Assembly (NCBI GenBank): GCA_024235995.1
Contig: JACKLI010000001.1
Location: 2,170,001-2,234,000 of the forward strand
Source of the DNA: Burkholderiaceae bacterium
Lineage (GTDB): Bacteria; Pseudomonadota; Gammaproteobacteria; Burkholderiales; Burkholderiaceae_C
Length of the DNA stretch: 64,000 nt
Direction: 5' to 3'
Shown here piece by piece: positions 42,730-51,949 of the stretch (positions within the stretch are counted from its first letter, which is position 1; each line of letters starts with the position of its first letter). The notes below the pieces were generated by a model. The model did no database searches. It was not told the DNA's origin and saw nothing but the letters and a program-made list of their open reading frames with translations. The translations under genes were made by a program, and so were the position numbers.

Positions 42730-43538
42730 CGCGCGGCGCCGACTGGCTGGTGCCCGACTGGCCGGCGCCGCCGCACGTGCAGGCCGTGTTCACCACGCGC
42801 GGCCAGGGCGCGGGCGAGGGCGCATCGGCCGCGCCGTTCGACTTCTTCAACCTGGGCGGGCACGTGGGCGACGCCCCGGCGGCCGTCGCCGCCAACCGCG
42901 CGCGCCTGCAGCGCGCTCTGGGTGCGCGCCCGGTCTACCTCGACCAGGTGCATGGCACCGAGGTGCTGGCGCTGCACCCCGACACGCCCGACGGCGCCCG
43001 CGCCGATGCCGCGCTGACCGACCGGCCCGGCCTGGCCTGCACCGTGATGGTGGCCGACTGCCTGCCGGTGCTCCTGACCGACCTGCAGGGGCGCGCGGTG
43101 GCTGCCGCCCACGCCGGCTGGCGCGGCCTGGCGGGCGGCGTGCTGGAGCGGACTTTGGAGCAATTCCGGGCTCTGGCCGGCATGCAGCAAGCCCAAGCAG
43201 CTATTGATAGTGAAGCAAACGAGATCGTCGCCTGGCTCGGGCCCTGCATCGGCCCGCAGGCTTTCGAGGTGGGGCTGGAGGTGCGCGCGGCTTTCGTCGC
43301 CGCAGATGCCGGCGCCGCCGCCTGCTTCGTCCCCCTGGCCGATGGCAAAGTCCTGGCCGACCTGCCCGCGCTGGCGCGGCGCCGGCTGGCGGCGGCGGGC
43401 GTGGCGCGCGTGCACGGCAACGACGGCGCCGCCGCCTGGTGCACCGTGGGCAACGCGGCGCGCTTCTTCTCGTACCGGCGCGACCAGCGGCGCCAGGGCG
43501 GCAGCGGCCGCATGGCCGCGTGCATCTGGCGGGTTTGA
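42726..43538 (+). CDS. pgeF: PgeF/YfiH family protein (multicopper-oxidase-like fold)
   Basis: A 270-residue member of the YfiH/DUF152 family, known as peptidoglycan editing factor and, in homologues, as a purine nucleoside phosphorylase or laccase-like enzyme. The metal-binding residues lie in DQVHGTEV, VMVADCLPVLL and AAAHAGWRGLAGGV. A copy of the dispersed repeat lies in frame at about residues 147-164 (FRALAGMQQAQAAIDSEAN), just before the conserved WLGPCIGPQAFEVG block. Its ATG overlaps the maiA stop. It precedes phaC by about 170 bases. Confidence 0.9.
   Translation: MTRGADWLVPDWPAPPHVQAVFTTRGQGAGEGASAAPFDFFNLGGHVGDAPAAVAANRARLQRALGARPVYLDQVHGTEVLALHPDTPDGARADAALTDRPGLACTVMVADCLPVLLTDLQGRAVAAAHAGWRGLAGGVLERTLEQFRALAGMQQAQAAIDSEANEIVAWLGPCIGPQAFEVGLEVRAAFVAADAGAAACFVPLADGKVLADLPALARRRLAAAGVARVHGNDGAAAWCTVGNAARFFSYRRDQRRQGGSGRMAACIWRV
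43164..43218. repeat. Dispersed repeat inside pgeF
   Basis: In reverse orientation it carries CAAGCCCAAGCAGCTATTGA and an AT-rich end in GATAGTGAAGCAA. CAGCTATTGATAG is the complement of the CTATC...TAGCTG ends seen elsewhere. It preserves the reading frame. Confidence 0.6.
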
Positions 43539-43707
43539 GCTTGGCCGGTTGCCGCGCGCTGGCCCCGTGCGTATAAAAATGCTTTCAAGATGGCATGCCC
43601 GCTGTGCCATGATGATGGCGTGGCATGGGCGATACTGCCCGCCCGCGCCGGCGCGGCGCAAGGTCCGCGCGGCATCAAGGCACAATGGTTTTTGAAGGAG
43701 ACGGAGC

Positions 43708-45459
43708 ATGAACCCGGAGCAGATTCTTTCCGCCTGGCAGCAATGGTTCAGCGGCGGCACACCCCCCGGGTTTCCGTCCATGCAGGGCAGCCTGCAAGAG
43801 GGCTGGACCAAGGCGCTGGAGCAGTTCCAGAACTTCGACGCCGCCGAGCTGGGCCTGCCTGCCGGCCAGGGCGCCGTGCCCAACATCCGCTTCGAGCCGC
43901 GGCAGCTGCAGCAGGTGCACCAGGGCTACCTGAAGGAAGCCGCCGAGCTGTGGAACCAGTCGCTGCAGTCCAGCCTGTCGCTGGCCGACCGGCGCTTCAA
44001 CGGCGAGGCCTGGGAGCGCAACCCGATGGCATCGTTCGCCGCCGCGGTGTATCTGCTCAACGCCCGCACCCTGATGTCGCTGGCCGAGGCGGCCGAGACC
44101 GACGCCAAGACCAAGGCGCGGCTGCGCTTTGCCATCGAGCAGTGGGTGGCCGCCAGCGCGCCCAGCAACTTCCTGGCCTTCAACGCCGAGGCGCTGAAGA
44201 AGGCCGTGGCCACCAAGGGCGAGTCGCTGGCGCGCGGCGTGCAGAACGTGCTGGCCGACATGCGCCAGGGCCACGTGTCGATGACCGACGAGAGCCTGTT
44301 CGAGGTCGGCAAGAACGTGGCCACCACCGAGGGCGCGGTGGTGTTCGAGAACGACTTCTTCCAGCTCATCGAATACAAGCCGCTCACCGCCAAGGTGCAC
44401 GAGCGGCCTTTCCTGCTGGTGCCGCCGTGCATCAACAAGTTCTACATCCTCGACCTGCAGCCCGCCAACTCCTTCATCCGCCACGCGGTCAGCCAGGGCA
44501 TGCGCACCTTCGTGGTGAGCTGGCGCAACCCCGACGCGTCGATGGAAAAGGCCACCTGGGACGACTACATCGAGCAGGCCGCCATCAAGGCCATCGCCAC
44601 GGTGCAGGACATCACCGGCGCCAAGCAGGTCAACGCGCTGGGCTTTTGCGTGGGCGGCACCATCCTGACCACCGCGCTGGCGGTGCTGGCCGCGCGCGGC
44701 GAGAAGCCGGTGGCGGCGCTCACCCTGCTGACCACGCTGCTCGACTTCACCGACACCGGCATCCTGGACGTCTTCGTCGACGAGAACGTGGTCAAGTTCC
44801 GCGAAATGCAGATGGGCAAGGGCGGCATGATGAAGGGCCAGGACATGGCCAGCACCTTCAGCTTTTTGCGCCCCAACGACCTGGTGTGGAACTACGTGGT
44901 GGGCAACTACCTCAAGGGCGAGACGCCGCCGCCGTTCGACCTGCTGTACTGGAACAGCGATTCCACCAACCTGCCGGGGCCCTTCTACACCTGGTACCTG
45001 CGCCACACCTACCTGCAAAACGACCTCGTCAAGCCCGGCAAGGTGGTGGTCTGCGGCCAGAAGATCGACCTGCGCAAGCTCGATATCCCCGTCTACATGT
45101 ACGGCTCGCGCGAGGACCACATCGTGCCCATCGGCGGCGCCTACGCCTCCACCCAGCACCTGCCGGGCCCCAAGCGCTTCGTCATGGGCTCGTCGGGCCA
45201 CATCGCCGGCGTCATCAACCCGCCGGCGGCCAACAAGCGCAGCCACTGGCTGCGCGAGGACGGCCAGTTTCCCAAGAACGTGCAGGACTGGATCGGCGGC
45301 GCCACCGAAAAGCCCGGCAGCTGGTGGACCGACTGGTCGGCTTGGCTGGCCAGCCACTCCGGCAAGCAGGTGGCCGCGCCCAAGGCCTATGGCAAGGCGG
45401 GCAAGTACAAGGCCATCGAGCCGGCGCCGGGCCGCTACGTCAAGGCCAAAGCGGCCTGA
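43708..45459 (+). CDS. phaC: Class I poly(3-hydroxyalkanoate) synthase PhaC
   Basis: Polymerises 3-hydroxyacyl-CoA to PHA at granules. The 583 residues fit class I. The lipase-like box GFCVGGT holds the catalytic Cys314, with Asp470 in SREDHIVP and His498 in SSGHIAG, matching the Cys-Asp-His triad of the C. necator enzyme. The N-terminal 200 residues include the alpha-helical granule-association domain. GGAG lies about eight bases before the ATG. The 168-base upstream gap has a small inverted repeat (ATGGCA at 43590, TGCCAT at 43605). Genes phaA and phaB follow in the same direction. Confidence 0.97.
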   Translation: MNPEQILSAWQQWFSGGTPPGFPSMQGSLQEGWTKALEQFQNFDAAELGLPAGQGAVPNIRFEPRQLQQVHQGYLKEAAELWNQSLQSSLSLADRRFNGEAWERNPMASFAAAVYLLNARTLMSLAEAAETDAKTKARLRFAIEQWVAASAPSNFLAFNAEALKKAVATKGESLARGVQNVLADMRQGHVSMTDESLFEVGKNVATTEGAVVFENDFFQLIEYKPLTAKVHERPFLLVPPCINKFYILDLQPANSFIRHAVSQGMRTFVVSWRNPDASMEKATWDDYIEQAAIKAIATVQDITGAKQVNALGFCVGGTILTTALAVLAARGEKPVAALTLLTTLLDFTDTGILDVFVDENVVKFREMQMGKGGMMKGQDMASTFSFLRPNDLVWNYVVGNYLKGETPPPFDLLYWNSDSTNLPGPFYTWYLRHTYLQNDLVKPGKVVVCGQKIDLRKLDIPVYMYGSREDHIVPIGGAYASTQHLPGPKRFVMGSSGHIAGVINPPAANKRSHWLREDGQFPKNVQDWIGGATEKPGSWWTDWSAWLASHSGKQVAAPKAYGKAGKYKAIEPAPGRYVKAKAA

Positions 45460-45506
45460 TGCCCGCATGAATCAATCGTAGTCAGCTATCAACAGGAGAG
45501 CAAAAA

Positions 45507-46688
45507 GTGGAAGACATCGTCATTGTTTCCGCCGCCCGCACGGCCGTGGGCAAGTTTGGCGGCTCGCTGGCCAAGGTGCCGGCCACCGAGCTGGGCAGCA
45601 TCGCCATCAAGGCCGCGCTGGAGCGCGCCAAGCTGGGCCTGGACCAGGTCGGTGAAGTCATCATGGGCCAGGTGCTGGCGGCCGGCAGCGGGCAGAACCC
45701 GGCGCGCCAGGCGCTGATCAAGGCCGGCATCGCCAAGGAAACGCCGGCGCTCACCATCAACGCCGTGTGCGGCTCGGGCCTGAAGGCCGTGATGCTGGCC
45801 GCGCAGGCCGTGGCCACGGGCGACAGCGAGATCGTGGTGGCCGGCGGCCAGGAAAACATGAGCGCCAGCCCGCACGTGCTGCTGGGCAGCCGCGACGGCC
45901 AGCGCATGGGCGACTGGAAGATGATCGACTCGATGATCGTCGACGGCCTGTGGGACGTGTACAACCACTACCACATGGGCATCACCGCCGAGAACGTGGC
46001 CCGGCAGGAGGGCATCACGCGCGCGATGCAGGACGAGCTGGCCCTGGCCAGCCAGACCAAGGCCGTCGCGGCGCAGGCCGCCGGCAGGTTCAAGGACGAG
46101 ATCACGCCCGTCACCATCCCGCAGCGCAAGGGCGACCCGGTGGTGTTCGACGCCGACGAGCACATCAACAAGAAGACCACCGCCGAGGTGCTGGCGGGCC
46201 TCAAGCCCGCCTTCGACAAGGCCGGCAGCGTGACCGCCGGCAACGCCAGCGGCATCAACGACGGCGCGGCGGCCGTGGTGGTCATGACGGCCAAGAAGGC
46301 GCAGGCGCTGGGCCTCAAGCCGCTGGCGCGCATCAAGGCCTACGGCATGAGCGGGCTGGACCCGGCCACCATGGGCCTGGGCCCGGTGTCGGCCACCCAG
46401 AAAGCGCTGCAGCGCGCCGGCTGGGGCGTGGGCGACGTCGACCTGTTCGAGCTGAACGAAGCCTTTGCCGCCCAGGCCTGCGCCGTCAACAAGCTGCTGG
46501 GCATCGACGCGGCCAAGGTCAACGTCAACGGCGGCGCCATCGCGCTGGGCCACCCCATCGGCGCCAGCGGCTGCCGCATCCTGGTCACCCTGCTGTACGA
46601 GATGCAGCGCCGCGGCGCGCACAAGGGCCTGGCCAGTTTGTGCATCGGCGGCGGCATGGGCGCGGCGATGGCCGTGGAGCGCGTGTGA
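45507..46688 (+). CDS. phaA: Acetyl-CoA C-acetyltransferase PhaA
   Basis: A biosynthetic thiolase that condenses two acetyl-CoA to acetoacetyl-CoA. Of 393 residues, the active sites are Cys88 in NAVCGSGLKA, His349 in GHPIGASG and Cys379 in SLCIGGGMG, exactly as in C. necator PhaA. The start is GTG 45507, with AGGAG upstream. It lies between phaC and phaB and supplies the monomer pathway. Confidence 0.96.
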   Translation: MEDIVIVSAARTAVGKFGGSLAKVPATELGSIAIKAALERAKLGLDQVGEVIMGQVLAAGSGQNPARQALIKAGIAKETPALTINAVCGSGLKAVMLAAQAVATGDSEIVVAGGQENMSASPHVLLGSRDGQRMGDWKMIDSMIVDGLWDVYNHYHMGITAENVARQEGITRAMQDELALASQTKAVAAQAAGRFKDEITPVTIPQRKGDPVVFDADEHINKKTTAEVLAGLKPAFDKAGSVTAGNASGINDGAAAVVVMTAKKAQALGLKPLARIKAYGMSGLDPATMGLGPVSATQKALQRAGWGVGDVDLFELNEAFAAQACAVNKLLGIDAAKVNVNGGAIALGHPIGASGCRILVTLLYEMQRRGAHKGLASLCIGGGMGAAMAVERV

Positions 46689-46816
46689 GCACCCGGCGGG
46701 CGACTGGCGTAAACCCCGTCTCGGCAGCCGCCTGTTTTTGAGTTAAATTGGCCCGACTTGCCCGTGCATAGGGCGCGGCAAGCTATCGGTTTTGTAGTTC
46801 ATCGAGGAGACAGCAA

Positions 46817-47554
46817 ATGAGTCAGAAAGTAGCTTATGTCACCGGAGGCATGGGTGGGATCGGTACCGCGATTTGCCGTCGCCTGCACAAGGAAGGCTTC
46901 AAGGTCATTGCCGGCTGCGGCCCCACGCGCGACGCGCAGAAGTGGCTGGACGAGCAAAAGGCCGACGGCTACACCTTCTACGCCAGCGTCGGCAACGTCA
47001 GCGACTGGCAGTCCACCACCGACGCCTTCACCAGGGCCAAGGCCGAGCACGGCCCCATCGACGTGCTGGTCAACAACGCCGGCATCACGCGCGACCGCAT
47101 GTTCCTGAAGATGTCGCGCGAGGACTGGGACGCGGTGATCGACACCAATCTCAACAGCATGTTCAACGTCACCAAGCAGGTGGTGCCCGACATGGTCGAG
47201 CGCGGCTGGGGCCGCATCATCCAGATCAGCTCGGTCAACGGCCAGAAGGGCCAGGCCGGGCAGACCAACTACTCGGCCGCCAAGGCGGGCATGCACGGCT
47301 TCTCGATGGCGCTGGCGCAGGAGATGGCCAGCAAGGGCGTCACCGTCAACACCATCAGCCCGGGCTACATCGGCACCGACATGGTCAAGGCCATCCGCCC
47401 CGACGTGCTCGAGAAGATCGTCGCCACCATCCCGGTCAAGCGCCTGGGCGCGCCCGAGGAGATCGGCTCCATGGTCGCCTGGCTGGCCGGCGAGGACTCG
47501 GGCTTCACCACCGGCGCCAACTTCGCCTGCAACGGCGGCCTGCACATGGAGTGA
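46817..47554 (+). CDS. phaB: Acetoacetyl-CoA reductase PhaB
   Basis: A short-chain dehydrogenase of 245 residues that reduces acetoacetyl-CoA to (R)-3-hydroxybutyryl-CoA with NADPH. The cofactor loop GGMGGIG is at residues 10-16, NNAG is at about 86-89, and the catalytic Ser, Tyr152 and Lys156 are in QISSVNGQ and TNYSAAKAG. GAGGAGA precedes the ATG. The 128-base gap after phaA leaves room for a separate promoter. A strong terminator follows. Confidence 0.96.
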   Translation: MSQKVAYVTGGMGGIGTAICRRLHKEGFKVIAGCGPTRDAQKWLDEQKADGYTFYASVGNVSDWQSTTDAFTRAKAEHGPIDVLVNNAGITRDRMFLKMSREDWDAVIDTNLNSMFNVTKQVVPDMVERGWGRIIQISSVNGQKGQAGQTNYSAAKAGMHGFSMALAQEMASKGVTVNTISPGYIGTDMVKAIRPDVLEKIVATIPVKRLGAPEEIGSMVAWLAGEDSGFTTGANFACNGGLHME

Positions 47555-47575
47555 GCCTTTTCGTGGCTCGCCCCC

Positions 47576-47601
47576 AAACCCCGCTGCGGCGGGGTTTTTT
47601 T
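47576..47601 (+). terminator. Rho-independent terminator of the pha operon
   Basis: AAACCCCGC, loop TGCG, GCGGGGTTT followed by a T tract. The 9-bp stem, the tetraloop and the T run make this a classic intrinsic terminator 21 bases after the phaB stop. Confidence 0.93.
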
Positions 47602-47627
47602 ATGGGCGGCAGGGATAATCGCCAGCC

Positions 47628-48632
47628 ATGCCCTCGGATATTTCCCCCTGGCGCCTGTCCGTTGCCCCGATGCTCGACTGGACGGACAAGCACTGCCGCT
47701 ACTTCCACCGCCAGCTGACGCAAAAAACCCGCCTGTACACCGAGATGGTCACCACCGGCGCGCTGCTGCACGGCGACGAGCGGCGGCACCTGCGCATGGA
47801 TGCGGTGGAGCACCCCGTCGCGCTGCAACTGGGCGGCAGCGAGCCGGCTGATCTGGCGCGCTGCGCCGCCATCGGCCAACGCTGGGGCTACGACGAGATC
47901 AACCTCAACTGCGGCTGCCCCAGCGAGCGGGTGCAGCGCGGCGCTTTCGGCGCCTGCCTGATGGCCGAACCCAGGCTGGTCGCCGACTGCGTGAAGGCGA
48001 TGGTGGATGCGGTCGACGTGCCGGTCACCGTCAAGCACCGCATCGGTATCGACCGCGAGGAAAGCTACGCCTTCGTGCGCGACTTCGTTGGCGCCGTGGC
48101 CGAGGCGGGCTGCCGCGTGTTCATCGTGCACGCGCGCAACGCCTGGCTCAAGGGCCTGAGCCCGAAGGAAAACCGCGAGATCCCGCCGCTGCGCTACGGG
48201 TTGGTCCACCAGCTCAAGCGCGAGTTTCCGCAGCTGACCATCGTGCTCAACGGCGGCGTGACCAGCGACGAGCAGATTGCCCAGCACCTGCCGCACGTGG
48301 ACGGCGTGATGCTGGGGCGCGAGGCCTATCACCACCCGTGGATGATGACCGGCTGGGACGCGCGTTTTCTGGGCGGCGCGCCCAACCCGCGCACCCGCGC
48401 CGAGGTGGAAGCCGCCATGGTGGCCTACATGCAGCGCGAGGCGGTGGAAGACGGCACGCCCTGGTCGGCCATCGCCCGCCACATGCTGGGCCTGCACCAC
48501 GGCGAGCGCGGCGCGCGCCTGTGGCGCCAGGTGTGGAGCGACCACCGGCGCAAGAGCCTGCCGGCGGCCGAGGTGGCGGCGCAGGCGCGGGCCACGCTGG
48601 CGGCCGAGCCTGAATTGCTCATCAAACAATAG
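47628..48632 (+). CDS. dusA: tRNA-dihydrouridine(20/20a) synthase DusA
   Basis: An FMN enzyme that reduces uridine 20 in the tRNA D-loop. The 334-residue protein begins with the Dus motif VAPMLDWTDKHCRYF. NLNCGCPSERVQRGAFGACL near residue 98 contains the catalytic Cys and is specific to DusA, and VKHRIGID and VMLGREAYHHPW follow. A dispersed-repeat copy begins near the 3-prime end, and the stop codon (CAA TAG) lies inside it. The last residues, LLIKQ, are therefore repeat-derived. Confidence 0.94.
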   Translation: MPSDISPWRLSVAPMLDWTDKHCRYFHRQLTQKTRLYTEMVTTGALLHGDERRHLRMDAVEHPVALQLGGSEPADLARCAAIGQRWGYDEINLNCGCPSERVQRGAFGACLMAEPRLVADCVKAMVDAVDVPVTVKHRIGIDREESYAFVRDFVGAVAEAGCRVFIVHARNAWLKGLSPKENREIPPLRYGLVHQLKREFPQLTIVLNGGVTSDEQIAQHLPHVDGVMLGREAYHHPWMMTGWDARFLGGAPNPRTRAEVEAAMVAYMQREAVEDGTPWSAIARHMLGLHHGERGARLWRQVWSDHRRKSLPAAEVAAQARATLAAEPELLIKQ

Positions 48633-48680
48633 CTGCTTGCGCAGCAGGGATGCCGGCCAGAGGCCAAAATACCTTTGAAT
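48612..48680. repeat. Dispersed repeat at the end of dusA, best-preserved copy
   Basis: It shows AATTGCTCATCAAACAATAG, CTGCTTGCGCAGCAGGGATG, CCGGCCAGAGGCCAAAATAC and CTTTGAA in turn. CTGCTTGCGCAGCAG and GGCCAGAGGCC are both palindromic, and the ends are AT-rich. It supplies the dusA stop codon. Confidence 0.75.
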
Positions 48681-48711
48681 CGCGCTGGCACCCCCAGCTT
48701 TGGAGACCCCG

Positions 48712-49875
48712 ATGACCCACCTGCGCACCCGCGCCGTGCACGCCGGCCAGCACCCCGACCCCGCCACCGGCGCCATCAGCACGCCCACCTACCAGACCAC
48801 CGCCTTCGGCTACGGCACGCTGGAGCAGGGCGCGGCCCTGTTCGCGGGCGAGGCCACCGGCTATCGCTACAGCCGCTTCGCCAACCCCACGGTGGCGGCG
48901 CTGGAGGCCAAGCTGGCCGACCTGGAAGGCGCCGACGCGGCCGTGGCCTTTGCCAGCGGCACGGCGGCTTGCTCGTCGCTGCTGTTGGGCCTGCTCGCGC
49001 CCGGGGACGAGCTGGTGTTTCTGGGGCCCCTGTACGGCGGCACCGAGGGCCTGCTGCGCGGCATGGGCGAGCGCTGGGGCATCAAGGTGGTCGATGCCAC
49101 GGCCGGCGGCCTGGCGGCGGCGCTGACACCGGCCACGCGCATGGTATGGGTCGAGACGCTGACCAACCCCACGCTGCGCCTGCACGACCTGGCCGAGGTG
49201 GCGCGGCTGGCACGCGCGCACGGCGCCGTCAGCGTGGCCGACAACACCTTCTGCACGCCGGTGCTGGCGCAGCCGCTGGCGCTGGGCATCGACCTGGTGC
49301 TGCATTCCATGACCAAGTACCTGGGCGGCCACGGCGACGCCACCGGCGGCATCGTGGCCGGCAGCGCCGAGCGGGTGGCGGCCGTGCGCAAGACCGGCCT
49401 GGGCCACGTGGGCGGCAACCTGGCGCCGGCCGAGGCCTACCTGTTCCTGCGCGGCATCAAGACCCTGCCGCTGCGCATGGCCGCGCACTGCGAAGGGGCG
49501 CTGGCGGTGGCGCGCTTCCTGCAGTCGCACCCCGCCGTGCGCACCGTGCACTACCCCGGCTTGTCAATGCACCCGCAGCACGATCTGGCGCGGCGCCAGC
49601 TGCAGGGCGGCTTTGGCGGCATGGTCACGTTCGAGCTGGCGCGCGGCGAGCGCGCCGCGGCGGCCCGCGTGCTCAACCGCCTGCGGCTGTTCACGCAGGC
49701 CGTGTCGCTGGGCGACGTGGACAGCCTGGCCTGCCACCCGGCCAGCACCACGCACAGCTTCGTCTCGCCCGCCGCGCGCGGGGCCGCCGGGGTGGGCGAG
49801 GGCATGATCCGCCTGAGCGTGGGCATCGAGCACCCTGACGACCTGGTGGCCGACCTGGCGCAGGCGCTGGGGTGA
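48712..49875 (+). CDS. Trans-sulfuration family PLP enzyme (cystathionine/methionine gamma-lyase like)
   Basis: A 387-residue Cys/Met-metabolism PLP enzyme. The cofactor lysine is in LHSMTKYLGGHGD near residue 205. YRYSRFANPTVAALE and ASGTAACSSLLLG near residues 58 and 90 are family motifs, and WVETLTNPTLRLHD and ADNTFCTP bind the cofactor. Members include cystathionine gamma-synthase, beta- and gamma-lyases and methionine gamma-lyase; sequence alone does not decide between them. The Cys in NTFCTP favours a lyase. The ATG at 48712 has GGAG seven bases upstream. Confidence 0.88.
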   Translation: MTHLRTRAVHAGQHPDPATGAISTPTYQTTAFGYGTLEQGAALFAGEATGYRYSRFANPTVAALEAKLADLEGADAAVAFASGTAACSSLLLGLLAPGDELVFLGPLYGGTEGLLRGMGERWGIKVVDATAGGLAAALTPATRMVWVETLTNPTLRLHDLAEVARLARAHGAVSVADNTFCTPVLAQPLALGIDLVLHSMTKYLGGHGDATGGIVAGSAERVAAVRKTGLGHVGGNLAPAEAYLFLRGIKTLPLRMAAHCEGALAVARFLQSHPAVRTVHYPGLSMHPQHDLARRQLQGGFGGMVTFELARGERAAAARVLNRLRLFTQAVSLGDVDSLACHPASTTHSFVSPAARGAAGVGEGMIRLSVGIEHPDDLVADLAQALG

Positions 49876-49887
49876 TACGCGGCCCCG

Positions 49888-51897
49888 TCACGCCGGGGCG
49901 CTGTCGCCCAGCTCGCGCAGGTGCGCCTCGGCCTCCTGCGCGCTTTCGTGGATGTAGGGCGCCACGCCGCGCTGCTCCAGCGCGTCGCCCAGCTTGGCGC
50001 GCAGGAACGAGCTGGTGGTGTAGCGCGTCACGCCTGAGTAGTAGCGCTGCATCAGGTCCTGCACCAGGTCCGAGTAGGCGTCCAGCACGCCGGGGGCGAT
50101 GCTGAAGTTGTCGTAGTTGACGATGGCCAGCACGCGCCGGTCCAGCGGCGCCAGCAGGCGCTCGAGCCGCTCGCGGATGTCGGCCACCTCGGCCAGCGTG
50201 GAGATGGCCAGGCCCTCGAAGTTGATGAACAGGGTGTTGCTGCGCGGCTCGTAGCTGAGGCGCTGCTCCAGCGGAATGGCCAGCAACTGGCGGCGCAGAT
50301 GCATCGGCTGGTCCTGGAAGATGCGCGCGTCCATCCGCTTGGGCTGGCCGCGCACGATGGGCTTGAACTTCATGCGCGCCAGGATGTCGCGCTCCAGGTC
50401 GATGCCGGGGGCGATCTCGATCAGCTCCACCCCCTCGGGCGTGAGCTGGAACACGCAGCGCTCGGTGACGTACAGCACCGGCTGGCCGCGCTCGGCGGCG
50501 TGGCGGCCGCTGAAGGTGCGCTGCTCGACTTGCGCCACCAGCTTGGGCGAGCCGCCTTCGTGCGTGATCGTCAGTTGGCCGTGGGCGACCGCCAGCTCCA
50601 GCTTGCCGGCGCTGAAGCTGCCCATGAACACCACCTTGCGCGCGTTCTGGCTGATGTTGATGAAGCCGCCCGCGCCGGCCACCTTGGGCCCGAAGCGGCT
50701 GACGTTGACGTTGCCCTCGCCGTCCATCTGCGCCAGGCCCAGGAAGGCCACGTCCAGGCCGCCGCCGTCGTAGAAGTCGAACTGGTAGGGCTGGTCGATG
50801 ATGGCCTGGGTGTTGACGGCGGCGCCGAAGTTGAGGCCCCCAGCCGGGATGCCGCCCACCACGCCGGGCTCGGCCGTGAGCGTGATCAGGTCGATCACCT
50901 TCTCCTCGGCGGCCACGGCGGCCACGCCCTCGGGCATGCCGATGCCCAGGTTGACCACGCCGTTGACCGGCAGCTCCAGGGCGGCGCGGCGCGCGATGAT
51001 CTTGCGCAGATCCAGCCCCATCGGCTCGATGGCATTGGCGGGCACGCGGATTTCGGCGCTGAAGGCGGGGCTGTAGGGCGTGATGAAGGTCTGCCAGTGG
51101 TTTTCGGGCCTGGCCACCACCACGCAGTCCACCATTACGCCCGGTACCTTGACCTGGCGCGGGTTGAGCGTGCGCCGCTCGGCCACGCGCTCGACCTGCG
51201 CCAGCACCAGGCCGCCCGAGTTGCGCGCCGCCATGGCGATGGCCAGCGCCTCCAGCGTCAGCGCCTCCTTTTCCATCGTCAGGTTGCCGTCCGGGTCGGC
51301 GGTGGTGGCGCGGATGATACCGATGTGGATCGGAAAGGTCTTGTAGAACAGGTAGTCGGTGCCGTCGATCGGCATCAGGCGCACCAGGTCCTGCGTGGTG
51401 CGCTCGTTGAGCTTGCCGCCGCCATGGCGCGGGTCGACGAAGGTGCCCAGGCCCACCGTGGTCAGCAGGCCGGGGCGGCCGGCGGCGATCTCGCGGAACA
51501 GCTGGCTGATCACGCCCTGCGGCAGGTTCCAGGCCTCGATCTGGCCCTCGATGGCCAGCTTTTGCAGCGCCGGCACCAGGCCCCAGTGGCCGCCGATCAC
51601 GCGCCGCACCAGCCCTGGGTGGCCGAAGTGGTTCAGGCCCCGGTGCTTGCCGTCGCCCTGGCCGGCGGCGTAGACCAGGGTCAGGTCGCGCGGGCCGCCG
51701 CTTTCCAGAAAGCGCGCCTCCAGCGCCAGCGCCAGCTCCTCGGCAAAGCCGATGCCGACGAAGCCGCCGGTGGCCACCGTGTCGCCTTCGCGGATCAGCT
51801 GCACCGCCTCGCGCGCGGTCACCACCTTGCCGCGCTCGGCGCTGTGCAGGCTGGCCAGCAGGGTGTGGGCGGGGTGCATGGCGTGGGTGTGGGGCAT
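49888..51897 (-). CDS. Acyl-CoA:acetate/3-ketoacid CoA-transferase, long form
   Basis: A 669-residue family I CoA-transferase. Two transferase domains resemble propionate CoA-transferase. The catalytic Glu is expected in TLTAEPGVVGGIPAGG, and GIGMPEGVAA lies just before it. About 120-150 extra C-terminal residues follow the usual core of about 520 (PLEQRLSYEPRSNTLFINFE onwards). The extension resembles a domain seen in longer relatives, but I cannot assign its role. Donor and acceptor acids are unknown. It is divergent from nothing and lies 52 bases after the flavoenzyme gene on the same strand. Confidence 0.87.
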   Translation of the reverse strand: MPHTHAMHPAHTLLASLHSAERGKVVTAREAVQLIREGDTVATGGFVGIGFAEELALALEARFLESGGPRDLTLVYAAGQGDGKHRGLNHFGHPGLVRRVIGGHWGLVPALQKLAIEGQIEAWNLPQGVISQLFREIAAGRPGLLTTVGLGTFVDPRHGGGKLNERTTQDLVRLMPIDGTDYLFYKTFPIHIGIIRATTADPDGNLTMEKEALTLEALAIAMAARNSGGLVLAQVERVAERRTLNPRQVKVPGVMVDCVVVARPENHWQTFITPYSPAFSAEIRVPANAIEPMGLDLRKIIARRAALELPVNGVVNLGIGMPEGVAAVAAEEKVIDLITLTAEPGVVGGIPAGGLNFGAAVNTQAIIDQPYQFDFYDGGGLDVAFLGLAQMDGEGNVNVSRFGPKVAGAGGFINISQNARKVVFMGSFSAGKLELAVAHGQLTITHEGGSPKLVAQVEQRTFSGRHAAERGQPVLYVTERCVFQLTPEGVELIEIAPGIDLERDILARMKFKPIVRGQPKRMDARIFQDQPMHLRRQLLAIPLEQRLSYEPRSNTLFINFEGLAISTLAEVADIRERLERLLAPLDRRVLAIVNYDNFSIAPGVLDAYSDLVQDLMQRYYSGVTRYTTSSFLRAKLGDALEQRGVAPYIHESAQEAEAHLRELGDSAPA

Positions 51898-51949
51898 GCC
51901 AGTCTCCGGGCGTTGTCTTTATGGAGTAGGCGCGGCGCGGGCCCGCGCT

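Noticed and set aside
43590..43610. ATGGCA/TGCCAT repeat upstream of phaC as a regulator site
   Set aside because: Only six base pairs per arm with a nine-base spacer and no known matching regulator; it could be chance in this composition.
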